A stretch of DNA of 64,000 bases from Lasiosphaeris hirsuta (GCA_030549175.1 JAUKUA010000001.1:496001-560000); one strand, 5' to 3'. Shown: positions 10,210-21,433, counted from the first letter of the stretch. Numbers and translations: made by a program. Notes: a model not told the origin generated them from the letters alone.

Positions 10210-11825
10210 TTAAACCAACAGATCCTTTTCCCCTCGCTCTTTCGTTGCTGCACATCCCGTCCTAGGCCTCCGCAAGAGCGGTTCAAGTCCTTCCCATTGT
10301 TGGGAAACTCGCAAAATGAAGTTTTGAATCCAGTGTCCCGGGAGTGTTGACCAGACGCTAAAGAACATACAAAAGAGAATCGGGATTAGCAACCGATCGT
10401 CCACCGATGACTGAATGATTTGCTCGTAGAAGATGGCATGCCAAATAGACCACGCTTTGATTTCGGACGCGGATGCTGTGCCTCGTGAAATGGCCAATAT
10501 AGCGACGCACTTTCCAGCTGTATCCGAAACTGCCTGGTGATGAAGAGTTAGGTTAGTGGCGCTGTGCTGTTAAGTGGGAGAAGCGCATCATACATTGTTT
10601 GCAACGCAAACACTCAGCAGTGCGCCCTTTGCAACGGTAGTGGTGAGAGAATGCAGGCTGATTCCCAGCATCAAAGCCATGACCACCGACTCCCAGACGA
10701 CGTGGGCCTTTAGCAATGTCCAGATGTAACTACCCCGCTCAAACCCGCCTTCGTGCATCAGCCACTCGAAGCACCAACACGCGGCAATGGTCAGGGTGAT
10801 GGAAAGCATATAGATGCATGTGTAGCTGGTTGGGGATATCTTGCTGGTCCATTGGGCGATCCTTCCAAGTGTCTTGAGTGGTGGTAGGGGAAACGTGCTT
10901 GAGTTTCGATAATTTGGGTTGGCTTCGCCTAGAATTAGCGGCGTTACAAGACCCTTATCTACCCCGTATGACGAGCAGCTTTGGAGGGGACTGATCACAG
11001 TGAGAGATGCGTTTGGGCGAGACAGATAGCAATGATTGTCAGACTGGGACAGCTCCTTCGTCAAGAGAGAGTTGGCGTCGACAAACCGGGCAATATACTG
11101 GGCTGCAAGAAGGCTGAGACGCGCTTGGGAAGGATAGGTAGGTTTTGGCGGTGGACCGATCGGCGTTGCCATTGCTGCTTGGCACTCAGGTGAAGTCAGG
11201 TTCTTGGCTTTTGGCATGGTCAGCAAGCAAATCTCTCTACTACAGGCTTGGCACTTGCATTTTCGTATTGGCAGACATCCATGACCCAGGTCTGGTAGGT
11301 TGTCCACTTTGCTGCTTCGGTTTGGCCGTCCAAAAGGGCGTTTTGCATTTGCAGAGCCTTCAGGTTCGGAAGTTGATAGAGAAAGAGGTCGACAAAAAGC
11401 CACATGAAGGCACAGAATGAAATGATAGCGGCCAACCGATGGGAGCGGAAGAGCCTAAGTCTGGCTTTGAGGAAGGACTAGATGGGGTGACTCGAGTTGC
11501 CGCTCAGGTTTTTAAGTTGCTGTTCCCAATGCTAGAGTTGGGCGCTAAGTCGGTTCCAGTTCGAGTTTCGCTGCAGTGTTGTTATACAAGCACGAACGAG
11601 ATTGAAGAATTCATCGAGGCGCTGTTGGAACTCCGAGTTGTCCATATCGCCATGCGGTATGGCGCCAGCCTGCCCTCCACCTCCATCAGCGCTGCCACTA
11701 GTAGTGTTAGTTGCGCCATTAAGTGTGTTGCCAATTTCATGTAAAGGAATACCACCGTCACCTCCGTTACCGGAAGGGATGTTGGGGGTTGGACTTGAGG
11801 AATTCATGTCTTCAGAGCTAGCCAC
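10210..11825 (-). pseudogene. Multi-pass membrane protein gene, inactivated
   Basis: The minus-strand frame starts at an ATG at 11825 with a Ser/Gly/Asn-rich N-terminus and is open to 11220 except for two in-frame TAG codons at 11534-11532 and 11480-11478; read through, the frame continues into a clear membrane segment (AAIISFCAFMWLFVDLFLY). Near 11230 the frame must shift by one to continue as ...NLTSPECQAA..., ending at a good intron (10593-10534: GTATGA donor, CTAAC branch, CACCAG acceptor), after which the last exon runs to 10210. Three more hydrophobic segments follow, two before the intron (YMLSITLTIAACWCFEWL; VVMALMLGISLHSL) and one after it (LLIPILFCMFFSVW). Both TAGs could derive from CAG. 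No family recognised. An intron might replace the frameshift, but the only candidate is about 41 nt. Confidence 0.6.
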
Positions 11826-12657
11826 AGAACCGGATGTCGGATCTCAGTGGCTTTTAACTCGTGGAGAACCGGCGGCTTTTCGGCTTTCTAAAGCAACTTG
11901 GTAGGGGATTAGCCATAAACTAGTAACTACCTAGTTTCAGTTAAACTGGTGAACTATTGGCCGCTATCCGAGCCGGGGCCTTTCAGCTCGACCCAGCTCC
12001 CAAGAAGCTCCCGGAAAATTTCGGTGAGCAACATCTTCCTGTGGCTATGCTGTTCTACAGATGGCGACGGCCAAATCCCATTGGTTGTCCAGCCACCGCC
12101 ACTCACAATGCCGCGTCTCAGACCCCTGAGATACCTCACAGTCTACGTATTAAGAGAGCCTTGTGAAGCCGCGCAGTCGGCCTAATTGCAACAGGGTGGT
12201 TCCAGCTTCACAACAACTGCTGGCGGTAACAATTGTGCCCCGCACAGGGCTTTGTTGGAGGGACCCCCCGATGTTATCCCGCCATTTCTCCACGGTTGGC
12301 CCGCCACTAGCGTGCAGTCAGCCCACCATCTGTGCCTCCAGGATTTGCAAGATCCTAGCCTTCTTTTTCCTTCTTCTTTAGCAGCAATTCAATACATGGG
12401 CTATACACTACACCTCATACGCTTTCTGCCACTGTATAGGTACGCTGTACAACTTGACCTTATACGCCTGTAAATGACATTCCATATTGTTTTTAATTGT
12501 TGGTAATATAGACCGGGGTTGGATTACGCCGTCTTATACGGGGCCAAAGAGTCTTTTTAATCTGTGGCCTACTACCCCACTTCCCGCGCTCTATCATCAC
12601 CTATTTCTGGTTCACCAAAATCACCTCTCCGACAACCCTAGACCTCAAAGTGAGACC
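11826..12657. other. Intergenic, upstream of the esterase gene
   Basis: Short frames only. The region separates two divergent genes and presumably holds their promoters; no specific motif can be assigned. Confidence 0.4.
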
Positions 12658-13788
12658 ATGGTCTCGATCGTTGGTATCCCACGCCTCCTCCCGTGGCTGT
12701 TCCGGCCCGCGACGGAGGCCCTCTTCACATGGAACATGCCGTGGCGGTACCGCTGGCGCCTTCTTCTCCTCCAACCGCTCTCCATGCTCGCCCTGACCAT
12801 GTCCTCAGCCCGCTGGATCTCCACCAAGGCATACAGGGTCGAGTATCTCAAGGTATCACCGAGCCTCACCATCCGCGCCCTCGTCTTCAAATCCCCCGGA
12901 ACAGGCTCTGGTAGGCGTTTGCGTCCACTGCACATCGACATCCACGGTGGCGCTTTCATGGGTGGGTGGCCCGAAGACGACGCCGAGTTCTGCAACCAGG
13001 TTGCGCGTGAGACTGGTGCTGTGGTCGTCAGCATCTCATACCGCTATGCACCCCAATATCCCTTCCCTGCGGCACACGACGATGTCGATGCCACTATCCG
13101 GTATCTGCAAGACCACGCCGAGGAAAAGCTTGGTGCGGATGCTACGCTCTTGACCATGAGCGGCTTCTCGGCCGGAGGAAACTTGGCGCTTGCCGCTGCA
13201 CGGGCTGAGAACTGTCGCGCGGGATCGCCGACGAACATCAAGGCTTGCGTGACGTTCAGCGCTGTTCTCGACTTGCGACTGAAGCCGCACGAGAAGCCAT
13301 TGCCGAAGGGGTTCCCTATCCGCGATCTCTTTGCCTTCCTGGCGCCGTTGTATGACTGCTACCCCGCGCCGGTGCGAAGTGCCAACATGACCAACCCACG
13401 GATGAGCCCTATTCTAGCCAGCGTGGATGACCTCCCCGACGACATGTTTGTGTTTGTGGCGGGTTTCGATATTCTCGCACATGAACAAACCACCTTTGTC
13501 GAGAGGGTCAAGGCGGACTTGGCGAAGGACCCGAAACAGGCACATCGAAGATTGGAGATGGGCTATGATGAAAAGGGGTTTCATGGTTACCTTAACCGTA
13601 GGTTTTATTTTGTTTGATATTATTAGATAGGCACCTCTAGCTTGTCGATATGACTCTCGCAGCGCTGACATATGAATGATACAGTCCCCAACAAGATCAT
13701 CCCTCATGAGAGGAAGCAGAACGCCTTTGCGCCAGCTACCCGGTTCATCAAGGATACGCATGTCAAATACGGGTTTCAATGGCCGTAA
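12658..13788 (+). CDS. HSL-type alpha/beta-hydrolase (esterase/lipase)
   Basis: Two exons, 12658-13597 and 13685-13788, separated by an 87-nt intron (donor GTAGGT, acceptor ATACAG), give 347 aa. The product has the hormone-sensitive-lipase signature: oxyanion motif HIDIHGGAF, nucleophile GFSAGG, acid in VAGFDILAHE and His in YDEKGFHGYL. The N-terminus carries a hydrophobic segment (WRLLLLQPLSMLALTM) that may anchor it to a membrane. Family members hydrolyse short-chain esters; the substrate is unknown. The ATG at 12658 is the first in a good position and begins MVSIVGIPRLLPW. A frame extends upstream of it but includes a poor leader. All catalytic residues are present, so it is probably active. 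Confidence 0.9.
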
Positions 13789-14479
13789 AGACGCAAACTT
13801 GGATGTCTGAGCGCTCTGGCGAGAGTCTGGGTTGGGCTGGATCCCTCGAGATCGTGCCAGAGAGAGTGAAACTCACAGAGCACCCGATTTATTACCCATG
13901 TCATATCTTAGTCGCACACTCCTCTCTCTGCTCCGTATCTGTATTAAATAGCCGTTCCATTATCAGTCCGTTGTGCAAGATTTGAGGGGGATATCCGCTA
14001 TTATGAGCTTGCGCCTGACTCTCCATTTCCATCCACGTAAACACATAATATCCAATTCAGCATCGAGGCCTCCCAATAAAGCAAAGTCCTCTTTACCCAG
14101 CGACACGAGACCGGGTGGAATATTCCGAACCAAAAAGACATAACCCCTGTGGCAATTGTCGTTGCCGCGCCCCATTCCCAGAGCACCGTGATCTACTAGC
14201 TCTGTTCAAGACTACGTCTTCAGGGTATGTAACCCTTCCTCTTGCCGATGGTCTTCTTACCAGCTACGGAGATGCCTCTTCAAGGCCCACGGGTTCATCA
14301 GCCGTCGATCGAGATTCATCCTCGCGGGACCATTCGTTCTGAAGCAATTTGATAGCAGTTGGTCGACCACGCCAGTCCAGCTTCATCGCTTTCAATATGC
14401 ATTTGCTTCATTGTACCTAGGTAGCCAGACCGTGATATATCATCGAAAAGTTCATTTATTGCCGTAGGATAGTACATAA
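13789..14479. other. Intergenic, nothing firmly recognised
   Basis: Minus-strand short frames at 13963-14186 (one begins at an ATG and is 70 aa) show no known domain. I see no reliable gene. Confidence 0.35.
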
Positions 14480-14720
14480 TGTACTAGTATATAAATTAAA
14501 CACACTATACAACATTCCAGCAGAAAGAAACGTACCGGTACATAACATACCAGCCCAAAGATATACGAATACATGTTATGCCAGCCTCAAAATGCAATCT
14601 AGCCCCAAATTATTGCCGTAGGATGGTACACAATGTACCGGTGTATATGTTTAACGTGGCATATAATGTCCCAGCATGTAGAATTATACTAGTACGTAAC
14701 ATACAAGCCTAGAATATATG
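14480..14720. repeat. Degenerate short repeats related to those at 4221-4280
   Basis: Phrases like GTACATAACATACCAGC, ATACATGTTATGCCAGC, GTACACAATGTACC and CGTAACATACAAGCC recur at irregular spacing, sharing the CATAACAT/ACCAGC vocabulary of the array near 4200. A longer piece, TTATTGCCGTAGGAT, is repeated at 14457 and 14611. AT-rich; probably a decayed repetitive element. Confidence 0.55.
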
Positions 14721-14837
14721 CTAGTCTATCCTATGGCCCATATGTAGGCTATTGAGAAATTAGGCTCTGAAGTAACGTATGTTAAGAGAGTGGCGCTGGG
14801 ACCAGAAATGAGTCACCCCTATCTGCCTAAAACCTGT

Positions 14838-15002
14838 TGTTGGAGGTGGTGCCCCCACCTCGAGGGTGCAGGGCGCACACGCCAACCTCGCCTAGGCTAG
14901 TGCCTTTTAGGCCACACATAGATAGCTGTTACAGGCCAGGGAAATCCTGGCCCGCAACACCACCAATCCATCACCACTTTCCATTGCTCTGTCTTGCCCA
15001 CA
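14838..15002. mobile_element. LTR-like insertion, copy 1 (165 bp) with 5-bp target duplication
   Basis: The segment begins TGTTGGAGGTGG and ends TTGCCCACA, the TG...CA termini of LTR elements. It is flanked by the direct repeat CCTGT (14833-14837 and 15003-15007). A second copy at 33787-33949 is highly similar along its whole length and also has its own 5-bp duplication. No internal coding region or second LTR lies next to it, so it is a solo LTR or a very short non-autonomous element. Confidence 0.85.
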
Positions 15003-15117
15003 CCTGTCCCTCGTCGCGTAAAGTTGAACATTCCGTAGTATGGTAAGCTGGGGGTGAGTGATAGTAAGCTGAGACGGAGCCGAGGGTAAAGCGAGCCTGA
15101 ATCTAGCCTAAATATCT

Positions 15118-15441
15118 TTGGATGAGGCTCTTTTCTTTTTAGCGACCGACTACCCAAGCAGTACATCGCTTTTGCAGCTACGCCATAGTCGCAGTCACAG
15201 CCCATGGAGGTCGGCCCACCTGATCCCACACGCTGACGACGACTGGTTCGATACCAATGAGATACTTCTCTACTCGTCTCAACCAGACATTCCCACGCCC
15301 AACTCTACCGATAACACACGTAACGTCGTACTCCTCCGATATGACTTATACCATCTCTTCGACCAAGGCCGTTTTGTCTTTGTCCCCAAGGAGGACGTCT
15401 GGGTCGTCCATGTTCTCTCGGGACATACAGATGGAGAGTAG
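15118..15441 (+). pseudogene. Fragment of a fungal HNH-nuclease-domain protein
   Basis: The frame contains VVLLRYDLYHLFDQGRFVF followed by VPK...WVVHVLSGH, which fits the conserved region seen at the end of the HNH domain in a large fungal protein family (pattern xLRxDLHxxFDxxRFVFVPK). The upstream part with the HNH metal-binding core is not recognisable and the start codon used is not in a conserved place. I regard it as a fragment left by decay or insertion. Family assignment rests on motif memory. Confidence 0.5.
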
Positions 15442-15599
15442 GCGGCTTTATATCACAATTTTTGTCTATACCCACTCCTGGAACTCTCAGTCGAGTATTT
15501 GTTTTACTCGTTTTACCTAGACCGTTTTTACCCAGTTCTCACAAGGTATTTCTCTACGAGCCAGAACCGATAGAGAGTTAATAGCGGCAGAGGGGGACG

Positions 15600-16560
15600 G
15601 GATTATGATCAGGACCCAGTCTAGGCTAGAATGTCTTGAGCCCTGCTGCAATGGCCTAGGAGCGTTATGCTTCGCTGGTCTAGATGTTGTTCGCTTTGGC
15701 TTGGCTGGCTTGGTGGCTCTCTTGGATGCAGTCTCCGTCTTCGTCCTTCCACTTCATCTTGATGTGAATGAGCACGTTGGCAATAACTTTGAAGATATAG
15801 AGCTGTTGTTGCGCTTCAGGGAAGGCATCTACAAGGGTTTTCTTCATCTCTGCACTCTTTGTCCTCCCACTTCACCATGTAGTCGATACCATCTTGATCG
15901 AAGGTCTTAATCAAGCGCCAGCTGCAGTATATCCTCCAAGCTGCTAGCGCCGCATCTTCTCGCGGGCGTTATGGATATCCTTCCTGTAAAGTTGGTATCA
16001 GGGAAATGGTCCCTGACAACACTGCCAACCTCCCGGGGCCAGATTCCATGGTGCTTTAAAGTGACTGCAACAAGGCTGAGGACTTCCTCATCCATCCTGC
16101 GGTGTTATGGATGGGCCGTGGCGCTCCACACCACCAGTGGGAGGGTTGAAAATATCCTCATCGTCAAGGTCATCAGAGCTGTAAGAACCGTCAGGGTCGT
16201 CATGGTCCGAAAACCCGGACAAGCCTTTATCTTCATCTTCATCTCATTCATCCTATAGTTGTTGCGGGACTTTATTATCTGTAAAGTCGTACTTGGCCGC
16301 CACGGCTAGTCGGATAAACCTTGATATCGTCGTATTCGCTAGATTCGCTGCTGGTGGAGGATGGAGTGGGGGTGGGTGAAGATTTTGAAGCTGAACGTTG
16401 GAAGTGGTGGTTGACTTTGTGGTTTTTTTGGCTGGTTTTGTGGGCGGATTCTTTGGCGGGTGGTTGACAGGTGTTTTTTTTCTTTTTCGTATGGACATCG
16501 CGGGCTTTGACTGCCAGTGTGGCAAATGGGGAGGAGTGCACCCCCCCCCCCCCAGTAGGT
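15600..16560 (-). mobile_element. MULE-type transposase relic
   Basis: On the minus strand a frame at about 15850-15690 reads VDAFPEAQQQLYIFKVIANV followed by LIHIKMKWKDED, the block around the second catalytic region of fungal Mutator-like (MULE) transposases. Upstream on the same strand are a short frame from an ATG at 16095 (EEVLSLVAVTLKHHGIWP), an Asp-rich piece (about 16220-16150) and Lys/Pro/Ser-rich frames to 16560. Frames change several times, and no terminal inverted repeats were found. So it is an inactivated, truncated element. Confidence 0.5.
16541..16553. repeat. Run of 13 C
   Basis: Homopolymer at the right edge of the MULE relic; one of several long C or G runs in the window (see 40205-40222, 46694-46704, 47811-47824). 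Confidence 0.95.
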
Positions 16561-17073
16561 GCCCGGATAAAATACACAGATCAGGATCTCAATGATTACA
16601 ATCCGTGAGTACTACAGAACAGCGATACAATGTCACTATAGGATATGCACTGGACCACTGTCAGCCTTCGTTAAATTCTCATTCATAAAGAGTGCAGCGC
16701 GAAGTCTCTTGCGAACCAACCTGTGTAACGGAATGACGCGACGCGATTCGCTCGGCGAGCCTTCGATATGAGGTCTTTGTATTGCCCAGCCATTTTGTTT
16801 GGGGCGCAGTAGCTGCCTGCCAACGGTAAAAAGGGGAAGGCTCCAGATGATAGGGGCACGATCGTTTGACGGAGTAGAGACCAGGGTATCGCCAGGAACG
16901 ATGCGACGCCCTGGCAGGTCGAGCTCGCGTAGTGTCGACTTTCGCGCAGCCACTCTGACGGCGCGAAATGCTTTCCCTCTCGGACCGCAAACACCAACGA
17001 GCCATGAGTGCAACGTCGGTCGGTCGGCGGTACGACTTCTCACTGTAGCAACTCAGACACGCCACGCCGTCAC
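16561..17073. other. Upstream region of the DUF3176 gene
   Basis: Frames on both strands are open for 100-140 codons but have no motif and lie in a GC-rich leader; I treat them as chance frames. Confidence 0.4.
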
Positions 17074-19032
17074 ATGGGGAGCGACATCCGAATCACCGGG
17101 TCGGAAGGCAGCGCCGGAATGGAAAAAGATGGCCCGAAAAATTGGATGGCCGTCGCGCATTGCTGGTGGTGGGAGATTAGCGGAGCTCTCATCAGCACCC
17201 TCTGCATGGGTTTGATTCTCATCATCTTGGCCAAAGCCGACGGCATCGCACTCGAGGCATGGAGATTACCAATCCAGCCCAATTCGCTCATTTCCGTCTT
17301 CACTACCATCGGCAAGAGCGCGTTGATGGTGCCCATCGCGGGGTGTCTGAGCCAGTTGGCCTGGCAGCATTTTGCCTCCGAGCCGCGATCTTTGGACCAT
17401 ATTCGAGTCTTTGACGATGCGAGTCGAGGGCCATGGGGGGCCGTGGAGCTGCTGCTCGTGATCGGGAAGAAGGGGTACCTCGCCAGGTTGCTCGCCATTG
17501 CAACCGTCCTTGCGCTGGGGATTGAGCCGTTCGCCCAGCAGATCCTCGAGTTCGGGACCCGCCATGTCGAGATTGCTATTCCGAGTGTTGAGATCGCCGC
17601 CGCCAGCATGTATCAATCTCGAGGTTTTCGGAATGACGAGTTGTGTGGGTATTTCTTTGCATGCTGTATGGATGGCACGTGTGGATGCTGACCTATTCAA
17701 GGGCGCGACGACGCGGAAAAACTCTCGCGAGTCGTCATCCGAGACAATGACATCTCCAATGCCATCCTAGGGGTTAAAACACAGCCCTACTTTCATTGCC
17801 CCCCCAGCGCAAACAACTGCACCTATCCAGCCTTCACCACCCTCGGCGTCTGCAGCACCGTGACCAACAACCGCGCCGAGGGCGCACAGCTCAGTTGCGA
17901 AACGGGCGTCACGAAGGATGTGACCTGCACGTTTAAATGGGCGAGCAATGTCAGCATGTCGCTTACCTTTAACAAGCAGAGCGATCCTAAAAACCTCACC
18001 GGAGAACGCCAGCACGAGGTCTTCCGCCTCCGGGTCGAACCTACGTCCGCAGCCAAGGCCGCCACGGGCTTGACCATGACGGCTATCCGCGCCAGCAGCA
18101 GCGAAGTCCTCAACAGCATCAAGGCCGGTCGATACCCTGAAATAGAGCTGCTCACCCTCCGCTGGTACTGGTGCGCGCAGACCTACCCCTGGACGAACGC
18201 CTCCTCTGCACACCTCCTCCCAAGCCAGCCCACCACCGAGCCCCTTACCCCTGGGACAGACAGTACCGGGTCCGAATGGCTTACCTTCACCTCTGCCTCC
18301 GCAAACGAGTACCGCATCCACCGAGAAACGCACGCCTCCGTGTGGGAATACCTTGGCATGAAGATCCTGACTTCCCACGTCTTGATGAACACCAAACCCA
18401 ACTCCCCCACCACCTCCATCACCTCGCCACAAGACTACTTCCTCGGCACCGAGCAAGGCACGTGCCGTTCGACCCTCGAAATGTTCCTCTACGCCTCCAG
18501 CCTCCAAAACGTCACGCAAAACATCGCAGCCCTCCTATCAAACTACATCCGCAGCCGCACATCCGCCACCCCACCTGACCCCTTCGCAATCACCACGCCC
18601 GACGAAAACGTCCTACCGGGAGACAACAGCAACGCTACCGTCCTCACTGGCTCAGCGTGGAAGGATGAGACCTACATTGAGGTGCGCTGGGGGTGGATTT
18701 CCGTGCCACTAGGGGAGACACTCCTCGCTGTTATGCTGTTGGGCGCTACAATCATAAGTGCGCGGTTGTCGGGTGTGCCGGTTTTGGGATCTTCGCCGTT
18801 GGGTTTACTGTTCCACGGGCTGGAGAGGGGGGTTCGTGAGGCAGGGACGGTAAAGAGTAGGCGGGCCATGGTGGGTGTTGCGAGGGGGGTGGAAGTGAGG
18901 TTTGGAGAAAGAGACAGGGATGGGAGCTTAGGTTTCAGTATTGTTGATAAAAGCGAGGGGGAAAGGGGGTGTACATTGGAGGAGAGGGGAGGGGAAAAGG
19001 GGACGAGGGTGACTGACGGGAAAACGGAGTGA
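17074..19032 (+). CDS. DUF3176-type integral membrane protein
   Basis: Exons 17074-17644 and 17702-19032 (57-nt intron, donor GTGGGT, branch GCTGACC, acceptor TTCAAG) give 633 aa. The layout fits the fungal DUF3176 family: N-terminal membrane helices (ISGALISTLCMGLILIIL; SALMVPIAGCLSQLAW), the conserved RVFDDASRGPWGAVELL block at about residues 110-126, a third helix (LLAIATVLALGIEPFAQQIL), a long extracytosolic region with NCTYP and GVCS Cys motifs and several N-glycosylation sites, and a C-terminal helix after YIEVRWGWISVPL. Its biochemical role is unknown. The first in-frame ATG gives MGSDIRITG; a GTG-led extension upstream is not used. Without splicing the gene looks broken; the intron restores the frame exactly. 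Confidence 0.85.
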
Positions 19033-19578
19033 GTGATGGTTTTATGAGTCGTGCTTATAGGAATATTCTCCTTTCCATTTGTGTAGGTACCTAGGCCAGA
19101 CAGTTGTAGAAGCTCACCGAATTCGAATCACAAGTCAAATCTCCGTCCTGAACAGTCTCGAGCAAGCGCCCTCGTATCAGCACCTCCGTCTGGGGGGATG
19201 CCGTCATGATATGACCCCTCTTTAGGGCGAATGTTCTGGATTGGCGCACTCACGCCGAGTGAAACCTACGACGGGCAGTCCTGGTCACTGAGTGGACGCC
19301 ACTCCCAAGAGGGCTGCAATAGCGTCTCTGGTTGGGCTGGCTCGGGGCCCTGACGGCACACTGCAGCGTTGTGCGAAATGATGAAATGCGTTTCCACAGC
19401 GGAAATGATACATCATAATGTTTGTCAAAAGGGCCCTAGGTACCTAGTTAGACTGCCTTCTTCCACCTCCTCTCTGCTCGAAAGGCTCGATCGTATCCGT
19501 CAGATTTCATCTCTTCTTCTCGACCTCATCGTCGTGTTTGACGAAACACAACATTTGCGCCACGAGCAGGTCGACAAC
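19033..19578. other. Intergenic, promoter side of the FtsJ-like gene
   Basis: No frame with a motif. A TAGGTACCTAG palindrome-like word occurs near 19435-19446. Confidence 0.4.
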
Positions 19579-20912
19579 ATGACGGACATCTCAGAACCTA
19601 AAACCTCCGTCCAATTCGGATCGACAGAGGTCAATGGCGTCCTATCATTGCGGCCAACATCCCTCATCCGGAAATATCTCCTTGAACACCTTCAACCCTA
19701 CCGCGAGCTTTGCGAGATCAAGAAAGCGGCACGTTGAGCCCTTTTTTCTTTCTTTTTTTAAGAAGCTCCCCAACCGATGATATCTGACAATAGCTACCAG
19801 GGCTGGGGCACTGAAGAAGGGGACACCTATTTCCAGAAACAGCGCGAACGAGCCGATAACGCCAACACCAAAACAAAGAAGGCCTTCTTCAGTCTGATGC
19901 GTACCATCGGCCTCGAACTCAACACGGCCACGTCAGCTCTTAGCATCCGCCGCGCTTACAAACCTCGCCATGCTATCCTCGACCTTTGCATGGCCCCCGG
20001 CGGCTTTTCCATGGCCGCCCTGCACCAGAACCCGTCGGCTCTGCTTCGCGGCATTAGCCTCCCTCCAGCGAAAGGTGGCCATGAGATGATCCTCCGCAAG
20101 TGGTCCGACACCGATACCAATGCCCGCATCTTTGTAGACTTTCGCGATATCACGCTCCTCGCTGAGGAGATGGGCGTGCCTGCGGATTGCATCCCTTCTT
20201 CGCATCCAGACGCGGCCTTGTTTTCATCCGACAGGGTCTTTGCTGGGCAGAAGTTCGATCTCGTCTTTTGCGATGGCCAGGTCCTGCGTACGCATGAGCG
20301 CGGAGAGCGTAATTAATGCCCTTCTTTCCCTCCTACGGAATGCAAACCGGTTAATTAACAGCACACCCTGTAGACCGCGAAAACCACGAAAGCACTCGCC
20401 TCCTCACGTCTCAACTCGTGTTTTCGCTCCAGCGTATCCGCTCAGGCGGAGCAATGGTTGTTCTCCTCCACAAGGCGGATATCTGGCCATCCATCAAGTT
20501 AATACACATGTTCACTCGCTTCACCGATTCCGTGGAGCTGTTTAAGCCTCTGAGCGGACATAAAATGCGATCCTCGTTTTACATGGTTGCAAAGGGTGTA
20601 AGGCCAGGGCGTGAGGCTGCGGTGCAGGCTGTGGAGGAATGGAAGGCGCAGTGGAAGAAGGCAACCTTTGGGATGGTAGTGGGTGACGATGATGATGGTC
20701 CTAGGAAAGGGGACGGCGTATTTGGGGGTGAGGAGATGGAAAACGCCAAGACTGTTTTGGACGAGTTTGGAGATACGCTGGTGAGGATGACGGGGCCAAT
20801 CTTTGCGACGCAGGCGGAGGCGTTGAGGAATGCGCCTTGGGTGAAGAAAGCGGGTGGAAATTTGTCGACGACGAGTGAGGTGCAGGGAGGTGACCAAGAG
20901 GGCCTCCTCTGA
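19579..20912 (+). CDS. FtsJ-like SAM-dependent methyltransferase
   Basis: Exon 1 (19579-19732) encodes MTDISEPKTS...LCEIKKAA; exon 2 (19801-20308) carries the SAM-binding motif ILDLCMAPGGFSMAAL and the acidic motif DLVFCDGQVLRTHERGE; exon 3 (20374-20912) carries VFSLQRIRSGGAMVVLLHKAD. The exon 2-3 intron (65 nt, GTAATT...CTGTAG) keeps the frame and yields HRENHESTRLL; an alternative acceptor 12 nt upstream also keeps frame. The exon 1-2 junction does not: the obvious GTTGAG...CTACCAG intron (19733-19800) shifts the frame by one. The family (FtsJ/RrmJ fold) methylates RNA 2'-O positions with a K-D-K-E tetrad; the K and D are visible, but the position of the last E reads RSSFYMVA, so it seems replaced. 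Substrate unknown. An ATG at 19777 could start a shorter protein. Confidence 0.75.
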
Positions 20913-21433
20913 TTCTGGATTTGAAAGGAATATGAGGTGCCTAGCAAATTACATTGTAGAATATGGTATTGCTACTACCTCCCTTCTTTTCTCGCCACCT
21001 CCTCATCCCCCAGCCCTTCATTAACCTCCTTCAAACACTCGCCAAAGCGCCGACTGACTGGGACCTTGATGACCTTCTTCAAACACTCGGAATCTCAAGC
21101 CGTGTTTTCTCCGCCCGTGCCGGCGGGCGCGCAGCATTGATAGCGTTTCTAATCTCGCGGCGGCGCAACACGGGCGGCCCACACGAGACAAGTCGAATGA
21201 TGCTAGCTGAATCGGACAGCTCCTTTGCCAAGCGTCATACAAATACGCGAATTCACCATCGACGTCCCCCAATATCCCCGCCGTATGGGCTTGGACAGCA
21301 AGGCTTGCTTTGCGGAAGAGTCTGCCGAAAACGATGTGATGAAATGTCAAGGCTTGAAAATCTTGAAAGTCAGTCACGCTTTGATGGACGACATCTCTAT
21401 ACCATTCACGTCAGCTTAAAGTTTATCAGCGGA
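20913..21433. other. Region between convergent genes
   Basis: A plus-strand frame (20963-21667) starts at a non-ATG codon, overlaps the 3' end of the HET gene and shows no motif; a minus-strand frame (21021-21377) likewise. No gene supported. The phrase CTTCAAACACTCG is repeated near 21030 and 21077. Confidence 0.4.

Noticed and set aside
10275..10295. GGTTCAAGTCC, resembling a tRNA B box
   Set aside because: It lies in the coding exon of the membrane-protein pseudogene, with no A box or acceptor stem pairing nearby.
16636..17043. Minus-strand frame of 135 codons before the DUF3176 gene
   Set aside because: No domain and one of several overlapping open frames in a GC-rich leader.
17498..17770. 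Separate 90-codon frame inside the DUF3176 gene
   Set aside because: The 57-nt intron 17645-17701 joins the main frames without it.
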